Shown piece by piece: positions 7,772-16,563 of a stretch of DNA of 64,000 nt. Position numbers and translations under genes: made by a program. Every line of letters starts with the position of its first letter. Position 1 is the stretch's first letter. The notes below the pieces were generated by a model. The model was given only the letters and a program-made list of their open reading frames with translations. It did not search any database and was not told the DNA's origin. Origin of the DNA: Roseovarius confluentis (lineage in GTDB: Bacteria; Pseudomonadota; Alphaproteobacteria; Rhodobacterales; Rhodobacteraceae); the NCBI RefSeq assembly GCF_002917925.1, contig NZ_PPFE01000008.1, positions 62,001 through 126,000 on the forward strand. The letters run 5' to 3'.

Positions 7772-8455
7772 TCACGCGCTCTCCGCCAGCGCCCGCAGCC
7801 CGGCTTTGTCTGCCAACGTGATCCGTCCCCGCGATTGCTGCACCAGCCCGCGTTTCTGGAAATCCGCCAGCACGCGCGAGATCACCTCGCGTGCTGTCCC
7901 CAGCTCGCTCGCCAGGTCCTGGTGCGTGGCCGCGACCTCCTTCATGTCGCCCGCCAGTGCCAGCAGCCGCTCGGCCAGCCGCACGTCGATCCGGCCAAAG
8001 GCCACGTCGTCCACCACCCGCAGCATGTCGATCAGCCGCCGCGAATAGGCATCGAAGACGAATTTGCGAAACGGCTCTTCCTCGGCAACCAGCCGGTCGA
8101 AATCGGGCTTGGGCAGGACCACGGCGGTCACGTCCGTCTCGGCGATCCCTTCGGCGTTATAGGCTTCCTCGGCCAGCATGCAGGCGGTGGTCAGCACACA
8201 GCTGTCCCCGGCCTCCACGCGGTAAAGCACGATCTCGCGCCCGCCTTCCGACGTCTGCGAGACCCGGATGCGCCCGTCGTACAGGAAAAACAGCCGGTCC
8301 GGCACGTTGTCCGGCCCGAAGACCTGTGTGCCTTTCCCGATCCGCACGATCCGCGCCGCCCGGATCAGCCGGTCGCGCACGGCGCGGGGCAGGGCGCGTG
8401 TCCCTTGGAACCGCTCGGTCCAGTCCTCGATCCGTGTCGCCCCGTCCGCGCTCAT
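7772..8455 (-). CDS. Crp/Fnr family transcriptional regulator with two cysteines (227 aa)
   Basis: A cyclic-nucleotide-binding-like beta roll (about 25-130), dimer helix (about 130-160) and C-terminal winged helix. The recognition helix TAREVISRVLADFQKRGLV has the R-E-x3-R arrangement used by CRP-like proteins. It lacks the N-terminal Cys cluster of FNR and has exactly two Cys, C86 and C92 (SCVLTTACML), placed where a thiol or persulfide switch could act. The GTGACTTTGTCAC palindrome at 8471-8483 is 15 bp before its start and recurs before the sulfur operon, so autoregulation and control of that operon are inferred. Confidence 0.88.
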   Translation of the reverse strand: MSADGATRIEDWTERFQGTRALPRAVRDRLIRAARIVRIGKGTQVFGPDNVPDRLFFLYDGRIRVSQTSEGGREIVLYRVEAGDSCVLTTACMLAEEAYNAEGIAETDVTAVVLPKPDFDRLVAEEEPFRKFVFDAYSRRLIDMLRVVDDVAFGRIDVRLAERLLALAGDMKEVAATHQDLASELGTAREVISRVLADFQKRGLVQQSRGRITLADKAGLRALAESA

Positions 8456-8470
8456 CTATTCGCCTCTTGC

Positions 8471-8483
8471 GTGACTTTGTCAC
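8471..8483. promoter_or_regulatory. GTGACTTTGTCAC palindrome before the Crp/Fnr gene
   Basis: A 13-bp inverted repeat (GTGAC-TTT-GTCAC) directly upstream of the Crp/Fnr start codon. It matches the site at 5600-5612 at 12 of 13 positions, plus a following C. Its position so close to the start suggests repression of the regulator's own transcription or translation initiation region. Confidence 0.6.
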
Positions 8484-8597
8484 CGACACCGCACCAGACC
8501 CCGCCTAGCCTCGGGGTCACTCCCTGCCGGGCTCGCGGCCGGTTCCGCCACCAAGTTGCGCATGGCGGCGCGGCGCTGCAAGCCCGACGGAAAGCAA

Positions 8598-8628
8598 GAG
8601 GCGGGGCCACGCATCCCGGCCCCGCCTC
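8598..8628 (-). terminator. terminator of the 3-hydroxyisobutyrate dehydrogenase family gene
   Basis: A perfect 11-bp GC-rich stem (GAGGCGGGGCC, 8598-8608, with 8618-8628) and a 9-base loop. It is followed on the minus strand by TTGCTTTCC and begins 4 bp after the stop codon at 8633. Confidence 0.75.
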
Positions 8629-8632
8629 GAAA

Positions 8633-9505
8633 TCACCCCAGCTTGCGCAGCCGCTTGATCAGGCTCGACGTGTCCCAACGTCCGCCGCCCATATTCTGCA
8701 CGTCCTTGTAATACTGATCCACCAGCGCCGTCACCGGCAGGGACGCACCGTTCTCGTCCCCGGTCTTCAGGCAGATCCCGAGGTCCTTGCGCATCCAGTC
8801 CACGGCAAAGCCATGCTCGAACTGGTCGTCCAGCATCGTCTCGTAGCGGTTGGCCATCTGCCAGCTTCCGGCCGCCCCCTGGCTGATCACCTCGACCACC
8901 GCGCGGCCGTCCAGCCCCGCCTTCTCGGCGAAATGCAGCGCCTCGGACAGGCCCTGCACCAGCCCGGCAATGGCGATCTGGTTGCACATCTTGGTCATCT
9001 GGCCCGCGCCGCTCTCGCCGATCCGGCGGCACAGCTTGGCGTAGATTTCCATCACCGGCTCGGCCTTGGCATAAACCTCCGCGTCGCCGCCGCACATGAT
9101 CGACAATTGCCCGTTCTCGGCCCCCGCCTGACCGCCCGAGATCGGCGCATCGACATAGCCGATCCCGGCCTCCTTGGCGGCGGCATAAAGGTCTTCGGTC
9201 ACCTGCGCCGACACCGTCGTGTGGTCGACAAAGGTCGCGCCCTTCGCCATACCCGCGAACGCCCCGTCCTCGCCCAGACAGACCGACCGCAAATCGTCGT
9301 CATTGCCAACGCAGGACATCACGAACGCCGCGCCTTCCGAGGCCTCCCGCGGGGTGGGCGCGTGGCGCCCGCCATGCTCCTTAACCCAGGCCTCGGCCTT
9401 GACCCCCGTCCGGTTGTAGACGCAGACGTCATGGCCCGCCGATGCCAGGTGCCCGGCCATCGGATACCCCATCACGCCCAGTCCCAGAAATGCCAGCTTC
9501 GTCAT
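8633..9505 (-). CDS. NAD(P)-dependent 3-hydroxyisobutyrate dehydrogenase / beta-hydroxyacid dehydrogenase family protein (290 aa)
   Basis: N-terminal dinucleotide-binding motif GLGVMGYPMAGHL (about residues 7-19), substrate-binding DAPISGGQAGAENGQL (about 118-133), and catalytic Lys in GAGQMTKMCNQI. The family (MmsB, GarR/GlxR, TsaR) oxidises or reduces beta-hydroxyacids such as 3-hydroxyisobutyrate or tartronate semialdehyde in the cytoplasm. The exact substrate is not determined here. ATG 9505 has a GGGAG site 6 bases upstream; an upstream extension has none. It is divergent from the penicillin acylase gene. Confidence 0.9.
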   Translation of the reverse strand: MTKLAFLGLGVMGYPMAGHLASAGHDVCVYNRTGVKAEAWVKEHGGRHAPTPREASEGAAFVMSCVGNDDDLRSVCLGEDGAFAGMAKGATFVDHTTVSAQVTEDLYAAAKEAGIGYVDAPISGGQAGAENGQLSIMCGGDAEVYAKAEPVMEIYAKLCRRIGESGAGQMTKMCNQIAIAGLVQGLSEALHFAEKAGLDGRAVVEVISQGAAGSWQMANRYETMLDDQFEHGFAVDWMRKDLGICLKTGDENGASLPVTALVDQYYKDVQNMGGGRWDTSSLIKRLRKLG

Positions 9506-9611
9506 CGTGATCTCCCTCGTGCCTTCGGGCCGCATTGTGAAGATCGGCCCATTGTCTATACCGGGATTTGTGACTATCCCCACCGGAATGGCAACCTAAC
9601 GTGGGTGGGGC

Positions 9612-12086
9612 ATGGCGCAAGTGTTCAAATGGCTGGTGCGGATCGCGGGCGGGATGATCCTGCTCGGTCTGGTCGCGCTGCTGGGCGTCTATTTCCTGCT
9701 GTCGCGCTCGCTGCCCGACTATTCCAAGGATCTCGAGGTCATCGGCATCCTCGAACCGGTCGAGATCGTGCGCGACAACGCCAACGTGCCGCACATCTTC
9801 GGCACCAACGACCCCGACACGTTTTATGGCCTGGGCTATGCCCACGCGCAGGACCGGCTGTGGCAGATGGTGATGATGCGCCGCACCGTGCAGGGGCGCC
9901 TCTCCGAGGTGTTCGGCACCCGCACCGTCGAGATCGACAAGATCCTGCGCCGCTTCGACCTCTACACGCTGGCCCAGCGGTCGGTCGAGGCGCAGGACAC
10001 CCAGACACTCGCCGCCCTGCGCGCCTATTCCGCCGGGGTGAACGCACGTCTGCAGGAAATCAACGAATCCGCCCTGGGCCGCGGCGCGCCCGAGATGTTC
10101 CTGTTCAACAATCCCGTCTCGCCCTGGACGCCCGCCGACTCCATTGCCATCGTCAAGCTGATGGCGGTGCAGCTGTCGGCCCACCTGGAAGAGGAAGTGC
10201 TTTACGCCCACGCAGCGCTCGAGCTCGACGATTCCGACCGGATGGAAGACATCATGCCGCTCGCCCCCGGCACCGGCATCGCCGCGCTGCCCGATTACGC
10301 CAGCCTCTTCCCCGAGGGTACGCAATTCGCCCACAGCACAGGCGCAGGCATCCCCGACCACCCGCTTTCGCCTTTCAAGAAGCGCGCCTTCGCCGGCGCC
10401 TCCAACGCCTGGGCCGCCGCGCCCAAACGCTCGGCCTCGGGGGGCACGCTGCTGGCCAACGATCCGCATCTCGGCCTGACCGCGCCCGCAATCTGGTACC
10501 TCGCCCGGCTGGAGCTTCAGACCGGCGGCGTGATCGGCGCCACCATCCCCGGCGTGCCCATCGTCATGGCCGGGCGCAGCGCCGACCTGGGCTGGGGGGT
10601 CACTTCCTCCTACCTCGACGATCAGGACCTGTTCATCGAGCGCCTCAACCCAGACAACCCGCAGGAATACCTCACGCCCGACGGATACAAACCGTTCCGC
10701 ACCGAAAGCACGATCATCCGCATCGCGGACAACGCGCCCATCACGCTCACCCTGCGCTGGACCGACAATGGCCCGGTGCTGCCCGGCTCGCATTACAACC
10801 TCGCCGATGTCACGCCACCTGGCCATGTGGCCTCGCTCAGCTGGACGGCGCTGTCGGACAGCGACACGACGCTGTCCTCGGCCATGGCCCTGATGCGCGC
10901 GGCCTCGGTGGACGAGGCCATCGCGGCGGGCGAAAGCTACATCGCGCCGTCGCAGAACCTCACGCTTGTCGATCAGTCCACCATCGCCATGAAGACCATC
11001 GGCGCCATGCCCCGCCGCGACGCCGAGCATGAAACGCGCGGTCGCTACCCTTCGCGCGGGTGGGAAGACACCAATCGCTGGCAAGGCACGCTGGCCTATT
11101 CCGCCAACCCCGAGTTCACGGCCCCGGCCGGCGGCGTTCTGGGCAATACCAACAACAAGGCGGTGGACCGTCCTTTCCCCAACCATGTCAGCTACAAATG
11201 GGGCGACACGCAGCGCGTCTTCCGCTGGCGCCGCCTGATGCAGAACCGCGAGGTTCACACCCGCGACAGTTTCATCGAGGCGCAGCTCGACACCGTCAGC
11301 TTCACCGCCCGCTCGCTGCTGCCGCTCATCGGCAAGGACCTGTGGTTCACCGGCGAGGCCGCGCCCGAGGGCACGCCCGAACGCCAGCGCCAGCGCGCGC
11401 TCACGCTGCTGTCGGAATGGAACGGCGAGATGAACGAGCATCTGCCCGAACCGCTGATCTACGCCGCCTGGCTCCGCGAGTTGCAACGCCGCCTGATTGT
11501 CGACGAACTCGGCCCGCTGGCCGACGACTTCACCCATCCCGACCCGGTTTTCATCGAGCGCGTCTACCGCGACATCGACGGCGCGTCCGCGTGGTGCGAT
11601 ATCCGCCAATCCACGGCCCAGGAAACCTGCTCGGACATCGCCCGCATCGCGCTCGATGCGGCGCTCATCTGGATCGACGAACGCTATGGCAGCGCGCTGG
11701 AAAGCCTGCGCTGGGGCGACGCGCACCAGGCGACCCACGATCACCAGACCCTGGGAGAGGTGCCGTTGCTGCGCTACTTCGTCAACATCCGCCAGTCGAC
11801 CTCGGGCGGCGACAACACGCTCCTGCGCGGGCGCACCAAGGGGCAGGGACCCGACCCGTTTCAGAACGTCCATGGCGCGGGCTATCGCGGGGTCTATGAT
11901 TTCGCCGACCCCGACAGCAGCGTCTTCATCACCGCCACCGGGCAATCGGGCCACTTCCTCAGCCGGCACTATGACGACATGGCCCAGCTCTGGCGCCGGG
12001 GCGAATACATCCCCATGTCGCTCGACGCCGATTTGGCGCGCGCCGCCTCGGTCGGAATCACCCGCCTGACCCCCGCCGCGCCCTGA
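9612..12086 (+). CDS. penicillin acylase family protein (824 aa)
   Basis: An Ntn-hydrolase precursor. A hydrophobic anchor spans residues 10-30, followed by the A-chain domain with VPHIFGTNDPDTFYGLGYAHAQDRLWQM (60-87), characteristic of the family. The predicted self-cleavage point precedes S264 in GASNAW, which would become the N-terminal nucleophile; LANDPHLGL (281-289) follows as usual. Members hydrolyse amides such as penicillins or acyl-homoserine lactones in the periplasm, so quorum quenching is possible but unproven. The residue before the nucleophile is Ala, where many members have Gly. A membrane-anchored rather than cleaved export signal seems likely. Confidence 0.9.
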   Translation: MAQVFKWLVRIAGGMILLGLVALLGVYFLLSRSLPDYSKDLEVIGILEPVEIVRDNANVPHIFGTNDPDTFYGLGYAHAQDRLWQMVMMRRTVQGRLSEVFGTRTVEIDKILRRFDLYTLAQRSVEAQDTQTLAALRAYSAGVNARLQEINESALGRGAPEMFLFNNPVSPWTPADSIAIVKLMAVQLSAHLEEEVLYAHAALELDDSDRMEDIMPLAPGTGIAALPDYASLFPEGTQFAHSTGAGIPDHPLSPFKKRAFAGASNAWAAAPKRSASGGTLLANDPHLGLTAPAIWYLARLELQTGGVIGATIPGVPIVMAGRSADLGWGVTSSYLDDQDLFIERLNPDNPQEYLTPDGYKPFRTESTIIRIADNAPITLTLRWTDNGPVLPGSHYNLADVTPPGHVASLSWTALSDSDTTLSSAMALMRAASVDEAIAAGESYIAPSQNLTLVDQSTIAMKTIGAMPRRDAEHETRGRYPSRGWEDTNRWQGTLAYSANPEFTAPAGGVLGNTNNKAVDRPFPNHVSYKWGDTQRVFRWRRLMQNREVHTRDSFIEAQLDTVSFTARSLLPLIGKDLWFTGEAAPEGTPERQRQRALTLLSEWNGEMNEHLPEPLIYAAWLRELQRRLIVDELGPLADDFTHPDPVFIERVYRDIDGASAWCDIRQSTAQETCSDIARIALDAALIWIDERYGSALESLRWGDAHQATHDHQTLGEVPLLRYFVNIRQSTSGGDNTLLRGRTKGQGPDPFQNVHGAGYRGVYDFADPDSSVFITATGQSGHFLSRHYDDMAQLWRRGEYIPMSLDADLARAASVGITRLTPAAP

Positions 12087-12183
12087 ACCGGGGGCGGCAT
12101 TTTCCGGCTCCAGAATTTTAACAAACTCTGGCCACCACCGTCCGGTCCGTTCATTCGGGACGCCTGACAGGAACACCGTCGCG

Positions 12184-12217
12184 ATACCGTAGCACATACC
12201 GACGCGATACCGACGCG
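12184..12217. repeat. tandem 11-bp repeat ATACCGACGCG before the ABC ATPase gene
   Basis: Two perfect contiguous copies of ATACCGACGCG (12196-12206, 12207-12217) follow a degenerate third (ATACCGTAGCAC, 12184-12195). They lie about 75 bp upstream of the ATPase start. A period of 11 bp places each copy on nearly the same helix face, as for direct-repeat binding sites. Confidence 0.5.
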
Positions 12218-12289
12218 GTTTTCAGCCACCGATTCGCCGTTAACCTTTGCCATTTGACCTCGCCGGACGCGGCGGGTTAACTCGGTTTC

Positions 12290-14101
12290 ATGCGCGATAT
12301 GCCCTTGGCCCGGATCGAAAACCTGCGCGTCTCGTTCCGCACCGACGCGGGCGATATCGACGCCGTGCGCGACGTCTCCTTTGAAATCGCACCTGGAGAA
12401 ACCCTTGCAATCGTTGGAGAATCCGGCTCCGGCAAGTCCGTCACCTCGCTGGCCCTGATGCGCCTCGTCGGCTTCGACGGCGGACAGATCACCGACGGGC
12501 AAATGCTCTTCGACGCAGGGCAGGGTCCGGTCGACCTTGGAAAACTCACGCAAAATCAAATGCGTGACCTGCGTGGTGCCCGGATCGGCATGATCTTCCA
12601 GGAACCCTCCACGGCCCTCAACCCGGTTTTCACCATCGGTTTCCAGCTGGCCGAGGGCCTGCGCAAGCACCGCCGTCTTTCGCGCGCCGCCGCGCGGTCG
12701 AAGGCATTGGAATTGCTGCACGAAGTCCGGCTGTCCGAACCCGCCCGCCGTCTCACCCAATACCCCCATGAACTCTCGGGCGGCATGCGACAAAGGGTCA
12801 TGATCGCCATGGCGCTGGCTTGCGAGCCGCGCCTGCTGATCGCCGACGAGCCCACCACCGCGCTCGACGTCACCACCCAGGCTGAAATCCTCGCCCTGAT
12901 CGACCGCCTGCGCCACGACTTCGGCACCGCCGTTCTGTTCATCACCCACGACATGGGCGTCGTGGCCCAGGTGGCCGATCGCGTCGTGGTGCTCAAGGAT
13001 GGCGAGAAGATCGAGGAAGGTACTGTTTCAAAAGTGTTTTCCGCGCCGTCCCATCCGTACACGCGGCACCTCCTTGCCGCTGTTCCGCGTCTTGGCGACA
13101 TGCGTGGCAAGCCTGATCCCGAGCCATTCCCGCTCGACCCCGATAGCCCATCGAAACCGATCCCGGGGCAGGGCACCGAGCTTCTTCGGGTCGAGCACCT
13201 GAGCACCCGCTTTCCTGTCAGAGGCGGCCTGCTGCGCCGTACCATCGGACATGTTCACGCGGTCGAGGACGTGTCCTTTGCGATCAATGCGGGTCAAACT
13301 CTTGCACTTGTTGGTGAATCCGGTTGTGGCAAGTCCACCGTAGGCCGCTCGATTTTGCGGCTGGTGGAGCCGGACAGCGGGCGCATCATGCTGGACGGCC
13401 AAGACATCACGGCTTTTCAATCGGCTCAACTCCGTCGCATCCGGGCGCAGATGCAGATGATCTTTCAGGATCCTTACGGCAGCCTAAACCCCATGCTGCG
13501 CCTGGCCGAGCAGGTCGCCGAGCCCTTGCGAAACTTCACCAATGAAAACAAAGCGCAACGCACCGAACGCGTGGCGGCGCTCTTTGACCGTGTCGACCTG
13601 CCGCGCAGCTATCTCGACCGCTACCCGCACGAACTCTCGGGCGGACAGCGTCAACGGGTCGCCATCGCCCGCGCGCTTGCGCTTAACCCGAAATTAATCG
13701 TCGCCGATGAAGCTGTTTCGGCGCTGGATGTCAGCGTCCAGGCGCAGGTTCTGAACCTGTTGATGGAATTACAGGCCGACTTGGGGCTTTCGTACCTGTT
13801 CATCAGCCATGATATGGCGGTGGTCGAACGGGTCAGTCATCACGTCGCGGTCATGTTTGCCGGGCGCATCGTCGAACGCGGCCCCCGCGCCGCGGTGCTG
13901 GAAAACCCCCAGCACCCGTATACCCGCGCCCTCTTGCGTGCGGTGCCGGTCGCCGACCCTGCCCATAGGCACCGAATAAGTGATTTGAGTTTCAAACCGA
14001 TCCCGTCCCCTATACACCCCAAGGGTCACGCGCCCGGTCCGTCGCTCTATCGCACCGTCGCGCCGGATCACGTCGTTCTGACCTCGGATTGTGGATACTG
14101 A
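12290..14101 (+). CDS. oligo/dipeptide ABC transporter ATPase with two fused ATP-binding domains (603 aa)
   Basis: DppD-like and DppF-like ATPases in one chain. Domain 1: Walker A GESGSGKS (43-50), signature LSGG (162-165), Walker B LLIADEP (182-188). Domain 2: Walker A GESGCGKS (342-349), LSGGQ (449-453), Walker B LIVADEA (469-475). HPYTR segments after each domain are typical of the oligopeptide family, though the usual Fe-S or Cys cluster is not evident. It should energise the permeases encoded convergently at 15656-17563 with the binding protein at 17606-19312. It overlaps nothing and is followed 11 bp later by an M20 peptidase. Confidence 0.93.
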   Translation: MRDMPLARIENLRVSFRTDAGDIDAVRDVSFEIAPGETLAIVGESGSGKSVTSLALMRLVGFDGGQITDGQMLFDAGQGPVDLGKLTQNQMRDLRGARIGMIFQEPSTALNPVFTIGFQLAEGLRKHRRLSRAAARSKALELLHEVRLSEPARRLTQYPHELSGGMRQRVMIAMALACEPRLLIADEPTTALDVTTQAEILALIDRLRHDFGTAVLFITHDMGVVAQVADRVVVLKDGEKIEEGTVSKVFSAPSHPYTRHLLAAVPRLGDMRGKPDPEPFPLDPDSPSKPIPGQGTELLRVEHLSTRFPVRGGLLRRTIGHVHAVEDVSFAINAGQTLALVGESGCGKSTVGRSILRLVEPDSGRIMLDGQDITAFQSAQLRRIRAQMQMIFQDPYGSLNPMLRLAEQVAEPLRNFTNENKAQRTERVAALFDRVDLPRSYLDRYPHELSGGQRQRVAIARALALNPKLIVADEAVSALDVSVQAQVLNLLMELQADLGLSYLFISHDMAVVERVSHHVAVMFAGRIVERGPRAAVLENPQHPYTRALLRAVPVADPAHRHRISDLSFKPIPSPIHPKGHAPGPSLYRTVAPDHVVLTSDCGY

Positions 14102-14112
14102 AAGGACCGCCC

Positions 14113-15273
14113 ATGCCCATCAAGAATCGCTTTGCAGAAATGCAGGATGAGATCACCGAGTGGCGCCGTGACATCCACGAAAACCCCGAGATTCTGTTCG
14201 ATACCCACCGCACCAGCGCCCTGGTCGCCGAAAAACTGCAAAGCTTCGGCTGCGACGACGTGGTCACAGGGCTGGGCCGCACCGGCGTTGTGGCGGTCAT
14301 CAAGGGGCACGAGGCAACGTCTGGCCGTACGATCGGCCTGCGCGCCGACATGGACGCGCTGCCCATTCACGAGGCGACGGGTCTCGACTATGCCTCGAAG
14401 ACTCCGGGCGCCATGCATGCCTGCGGTCATGACGGGCACACCGCCATGCTGCTCGGCGCCGCCAAGTACCTTGCGGAGACGCGCAATTTCAACGGCACAG
14501 CCGTGATCATCTTCCAGCCCGCCGAAGAAGGCGGCGGCGGTGGCAAGGAAATGTGCGACGACGGGTTGATGGAGCGGTTCGGCATCCAGGAGGTCTACGG
14601 CATGCACAACTGGCCGGGGGTGGAGTCGGGTCAGTTCGCCATCCGTCCCGGCCCGTTCTTCGCCGCGACCGACAAGTTCGACATCGTCGTCGAAGGCAAG
14701 GGCGGCCACGCCGCCAAACCCCATGAAACCATCGATCCCACGGTCGTCACCGGCCATCTGGTGACTGCGCTGCAAACCATCGTCAGCCGCAACGCCGACC
14801 CGATCCAGCAGATCGTCGTGTCGGTGACCTCGATGGAAACCTCGTCGCACACCTTCAACGTCATTCCGTCGCGCGTCACGCTGATGGGCACAGTCAGAAC
14901 GCTCAGCAATGAAACGCGAGAGCTGGCCGCGACCCGGATGAAGGGCATCTGCGACCATATCGGCGCGGCGTTCGGGGCCGAGATCTCGCTGGACTACGAA
15001 TACAATTATCCGGTGATGGCCAACCATGATGAACAGACGGACTTTGCCGCTGAAGTGGCGAAATCCGTGTCAGGTCAATGTGATACAGCACCCCTGGTGA
15101 TGGGCGGAGAGGACTTTGCCTTCATGCTCGAGGAACGCCCCGGCGCCTATATCCTCGTCGGCAACGGCGCCTCGGCCCCGGTGCACCACCCCGAGTACAA
15201 CTTCAACGACGAGGTCATCCCGGCGGGGTGCAGTTGGTGGGCCGGGATCGTGGAACAGCGCATGCCGGTCTGA
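14113..15273 (+). CDS. M20 family amidohydrolase/peptidase (hippurate hydrolase-like, 386 aa)
   Basis: A metal-dependent cytoplasmic hydrolase of N-acyl amino acids or small peptides. Visible motifs: GLRADMDALPI, MHACGHDGHTAML (metal and catalytic residues), FQPAEEGGGG (catalytic Glu), GKGGHAAKPHETIDP (dimer domain His) and GGEDFAFMLEERPG. The start is ATG 14113, preceded by AAGGA at 6 bases. It lies 11 bp after the peptide ABC ATPase, so imported peptides or acylated amino acids are its likely substrates. A close paralogue lies at 60846-62015. Confidence 0.92.
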   Translation: MPIKNRFAEMQDEITEWRRDIHENPEILFDTHRTSALVAEKLQSFGCDDVVTGLGRTGVVAVIKGHEATSGRTIGLRADMDALPIHEATGLDYASKTPGAMHACGHDGHTAMLLGAAKYLAETRNFNGTAVIIFQPAEEGGGGGKEMCDDGLMERFGIQEVYGMHNWPGVESGQFAIRPGPFFAATDKFDIVVEGKGGHAAKPHETIDPTVVTGHLVTALQTIVSRNADPIQQIVVSVTSMETSSHTFNVIPSRVTLMGTVRTLSNETRELAATRMKGICDHIGAAFGAEISLDYEYNYPVMANHDEQTDFAAEVAKSVSGQCDTAPLVMGGEDFAFMLEERPGAYILVGNGASAPVHHPEYNFNDEVIPAGCSWWAGIVEQRMPV

Positions 15274-15278
15274 CGCGG

Positions 15279-15593
15279 TCAGTCCGCGCAGGACGTGCAG
15301 AACGGGGTGTCCGGAAGAAATTCCAGCCGGGCCTCCGTGATAGGGTCGCCGCAAATGGTGCAGGTTCCGTAGGTGCCTGCTTCGATCCGCGCCAGCGCGG
15401 CGTCGATGCGCCGAACTTCGGCCAGCTCCGTCAGGCCGAGCGCTTCGAGCACCTCGTCGCCCTGCCGTTCCGACGCGCGGTCTTCCCAGTCCTTGGACGG
15501 CGCCTCATCCAGCGTATGCTCGACTTGGGTCATATGCGTGGTCAATGCCTTGCGCCTTTCGATCAGGGCGGTCTTCTGGTGAGCGAAATTCAT
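15279..15593 (-). CDS. DksA/TraR-type C4 zinc-finger protein (104 aa)
   Basis: Two N-terminal helices forming a short coiled coil, then a C-terminal zinc finger CTICGDPI...FCTSC (about residues 81-102) with all four Cys. This matches short DksA-like proteins of alphaproteobacteria, which may bind the RNA polymerase secondary channel. It lacks the full-length DksA coiled coil, so activity as a ppGpp cofactor is uncertain. ATG 15593 has a strong AGGAGG site 5 bases upstream. It ends 5 bp from the convergent M20 gene and follows the permease operon. Confidence 0.87.
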   Translation of the reverse strand: MNFAHQKTALIERRKALTTHMTQVEHTLDEAPSKDWEDRASERQGDEVLEALGLTELAEVRRIDAALARIEAGTYGTCTICGDPITEARLEFLPDTPFCTSCAD

Positions 15594-15655
15594 GTCGGCC
15601 TCCTGTTGCTGCGCCGTCAGCCTATCAGGCCGGGCAGGGCGTTCCTTGATCGGGA

Positions 15656-16563
15656 TCAAAGCGGCGCCGCGCGTCCGCGCAACTTGGGATCAAGCGCATC
15701 GCGGAGGCCGTCGCCCATGAAATTCACGCTCAGCACCGTGAGCGAGATCATCACGCCGGGCCAGAACACCCGCCAGGGAAACTCGGACAGATAGACAACC
15801 CCGTCGCTCAGCAAACGACCCCAGGTGGGAAAATCGGACGGGAAGCCAAGCCCTAGAAAGCTGAGCGCGCTTTCGGTGATGATGGCGTTGGCGATGCCCA
15901 GCGTGGCTGAAACGACGATCGGCGACAGGATGTTGGGCAGGATATGCCGCGTGATCTGGCGCAGTTGCGTGGTGCCCGAGGCGCGCGCGGCCAACACGAA
16001 CTCGCGCTCCCGCACGCTCAGGACATCGCCGCGCACGATCCTGGCGACCGGCATCCAGCTTGTGACGCCAATGGCCGTCACGATCAGCAGGAAGATGCCC
16101 GTGTTGGTGCCGACGGCACTGCTCAGCGCCTCGCGGAACAGCATCATGATGACCAGCAGTAGTGGTAACAGGGGCAGGGACAGGAACAGGTCCGTCAGCC
16201 GCATGAGCGGCCCGTCGAGCCGTCTGAAGACCCCGGCCGCCACGCCGACAAGAGTACCAAGAAGGACCGACAGCACCATCGCCGTCAGTCCCACGGCAAG
16301 AGAAATGCGCCCGCCCGCCAGTACTGGGCAAGCAGGTCTCGGCCCAGTTGATCGGTGCCGAAGGGATGCGCCATGCTCGGTCCTGCGTTGAGCGACGAAA
16401 AGTCTGGCGTATCCGGCGGAACGCGCCACAGAAGCGGGCCAGCAAGCACGGCAAAAATGATGACTGCGAACAGGCCGGCGCCGAACACCGCGCCCTTGTG
16501 CCGCATGAACTGGCGCCACATGTCGCGCCAGGGACCGGAGGAAACGACGCGCCGCTCAGCCAT
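15656..16563 (-). pseudogene. DppC-type peptide ABC permease, disrupted by a frameshift
   Basis: The reading frame starting at 16563 gives MAERRVVSSGPWRDMW, an N-terminal membrane helix and GTDQLGRDLLAQ, then leaves the family. The -1 shifted frame picks up at once with VLAGGRISLAVG and continues through the EAA-type loop ASGTTQLRQITRHILPN to GDGLRDALDPKLRG. Adding one G (minus strand) near 16322-16325 would join them into a normal permease of about 300 aa. It is therefore either a real inactivating deletion or a base-calling error. The gene overlaps the upstream permease by 8 bp. If real, the importer lacks one of its two permeases. Confidence 0.85.

Noticed and set aside
7742..11032. Open frame of nearly 1100 codons on the plus strand
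   Set aside because: It crosses the Crp/Fnr and dehydrogenase genes in antisense and shifts across the acylase gene. The translation is Arg/His/Pro-rich with no motif.
9429..12197. Very long open frame on the minus strand (over 900 codons)
   Set aside because: It is the antisense of the penicillin acylase family gene. High GC in third positions suppresses stops on the opposite strand, and the translation is Arg/Gly/Val-rich with no family pattern.
16285..16563. Programmed ribosomal frameshift in the DppC-type permease gene
   Set aside because: There is no slippery heptamer or downstream hairpin at the junction, and this permease family is not known to use recoding. A deletion or base-calling error explains it better.
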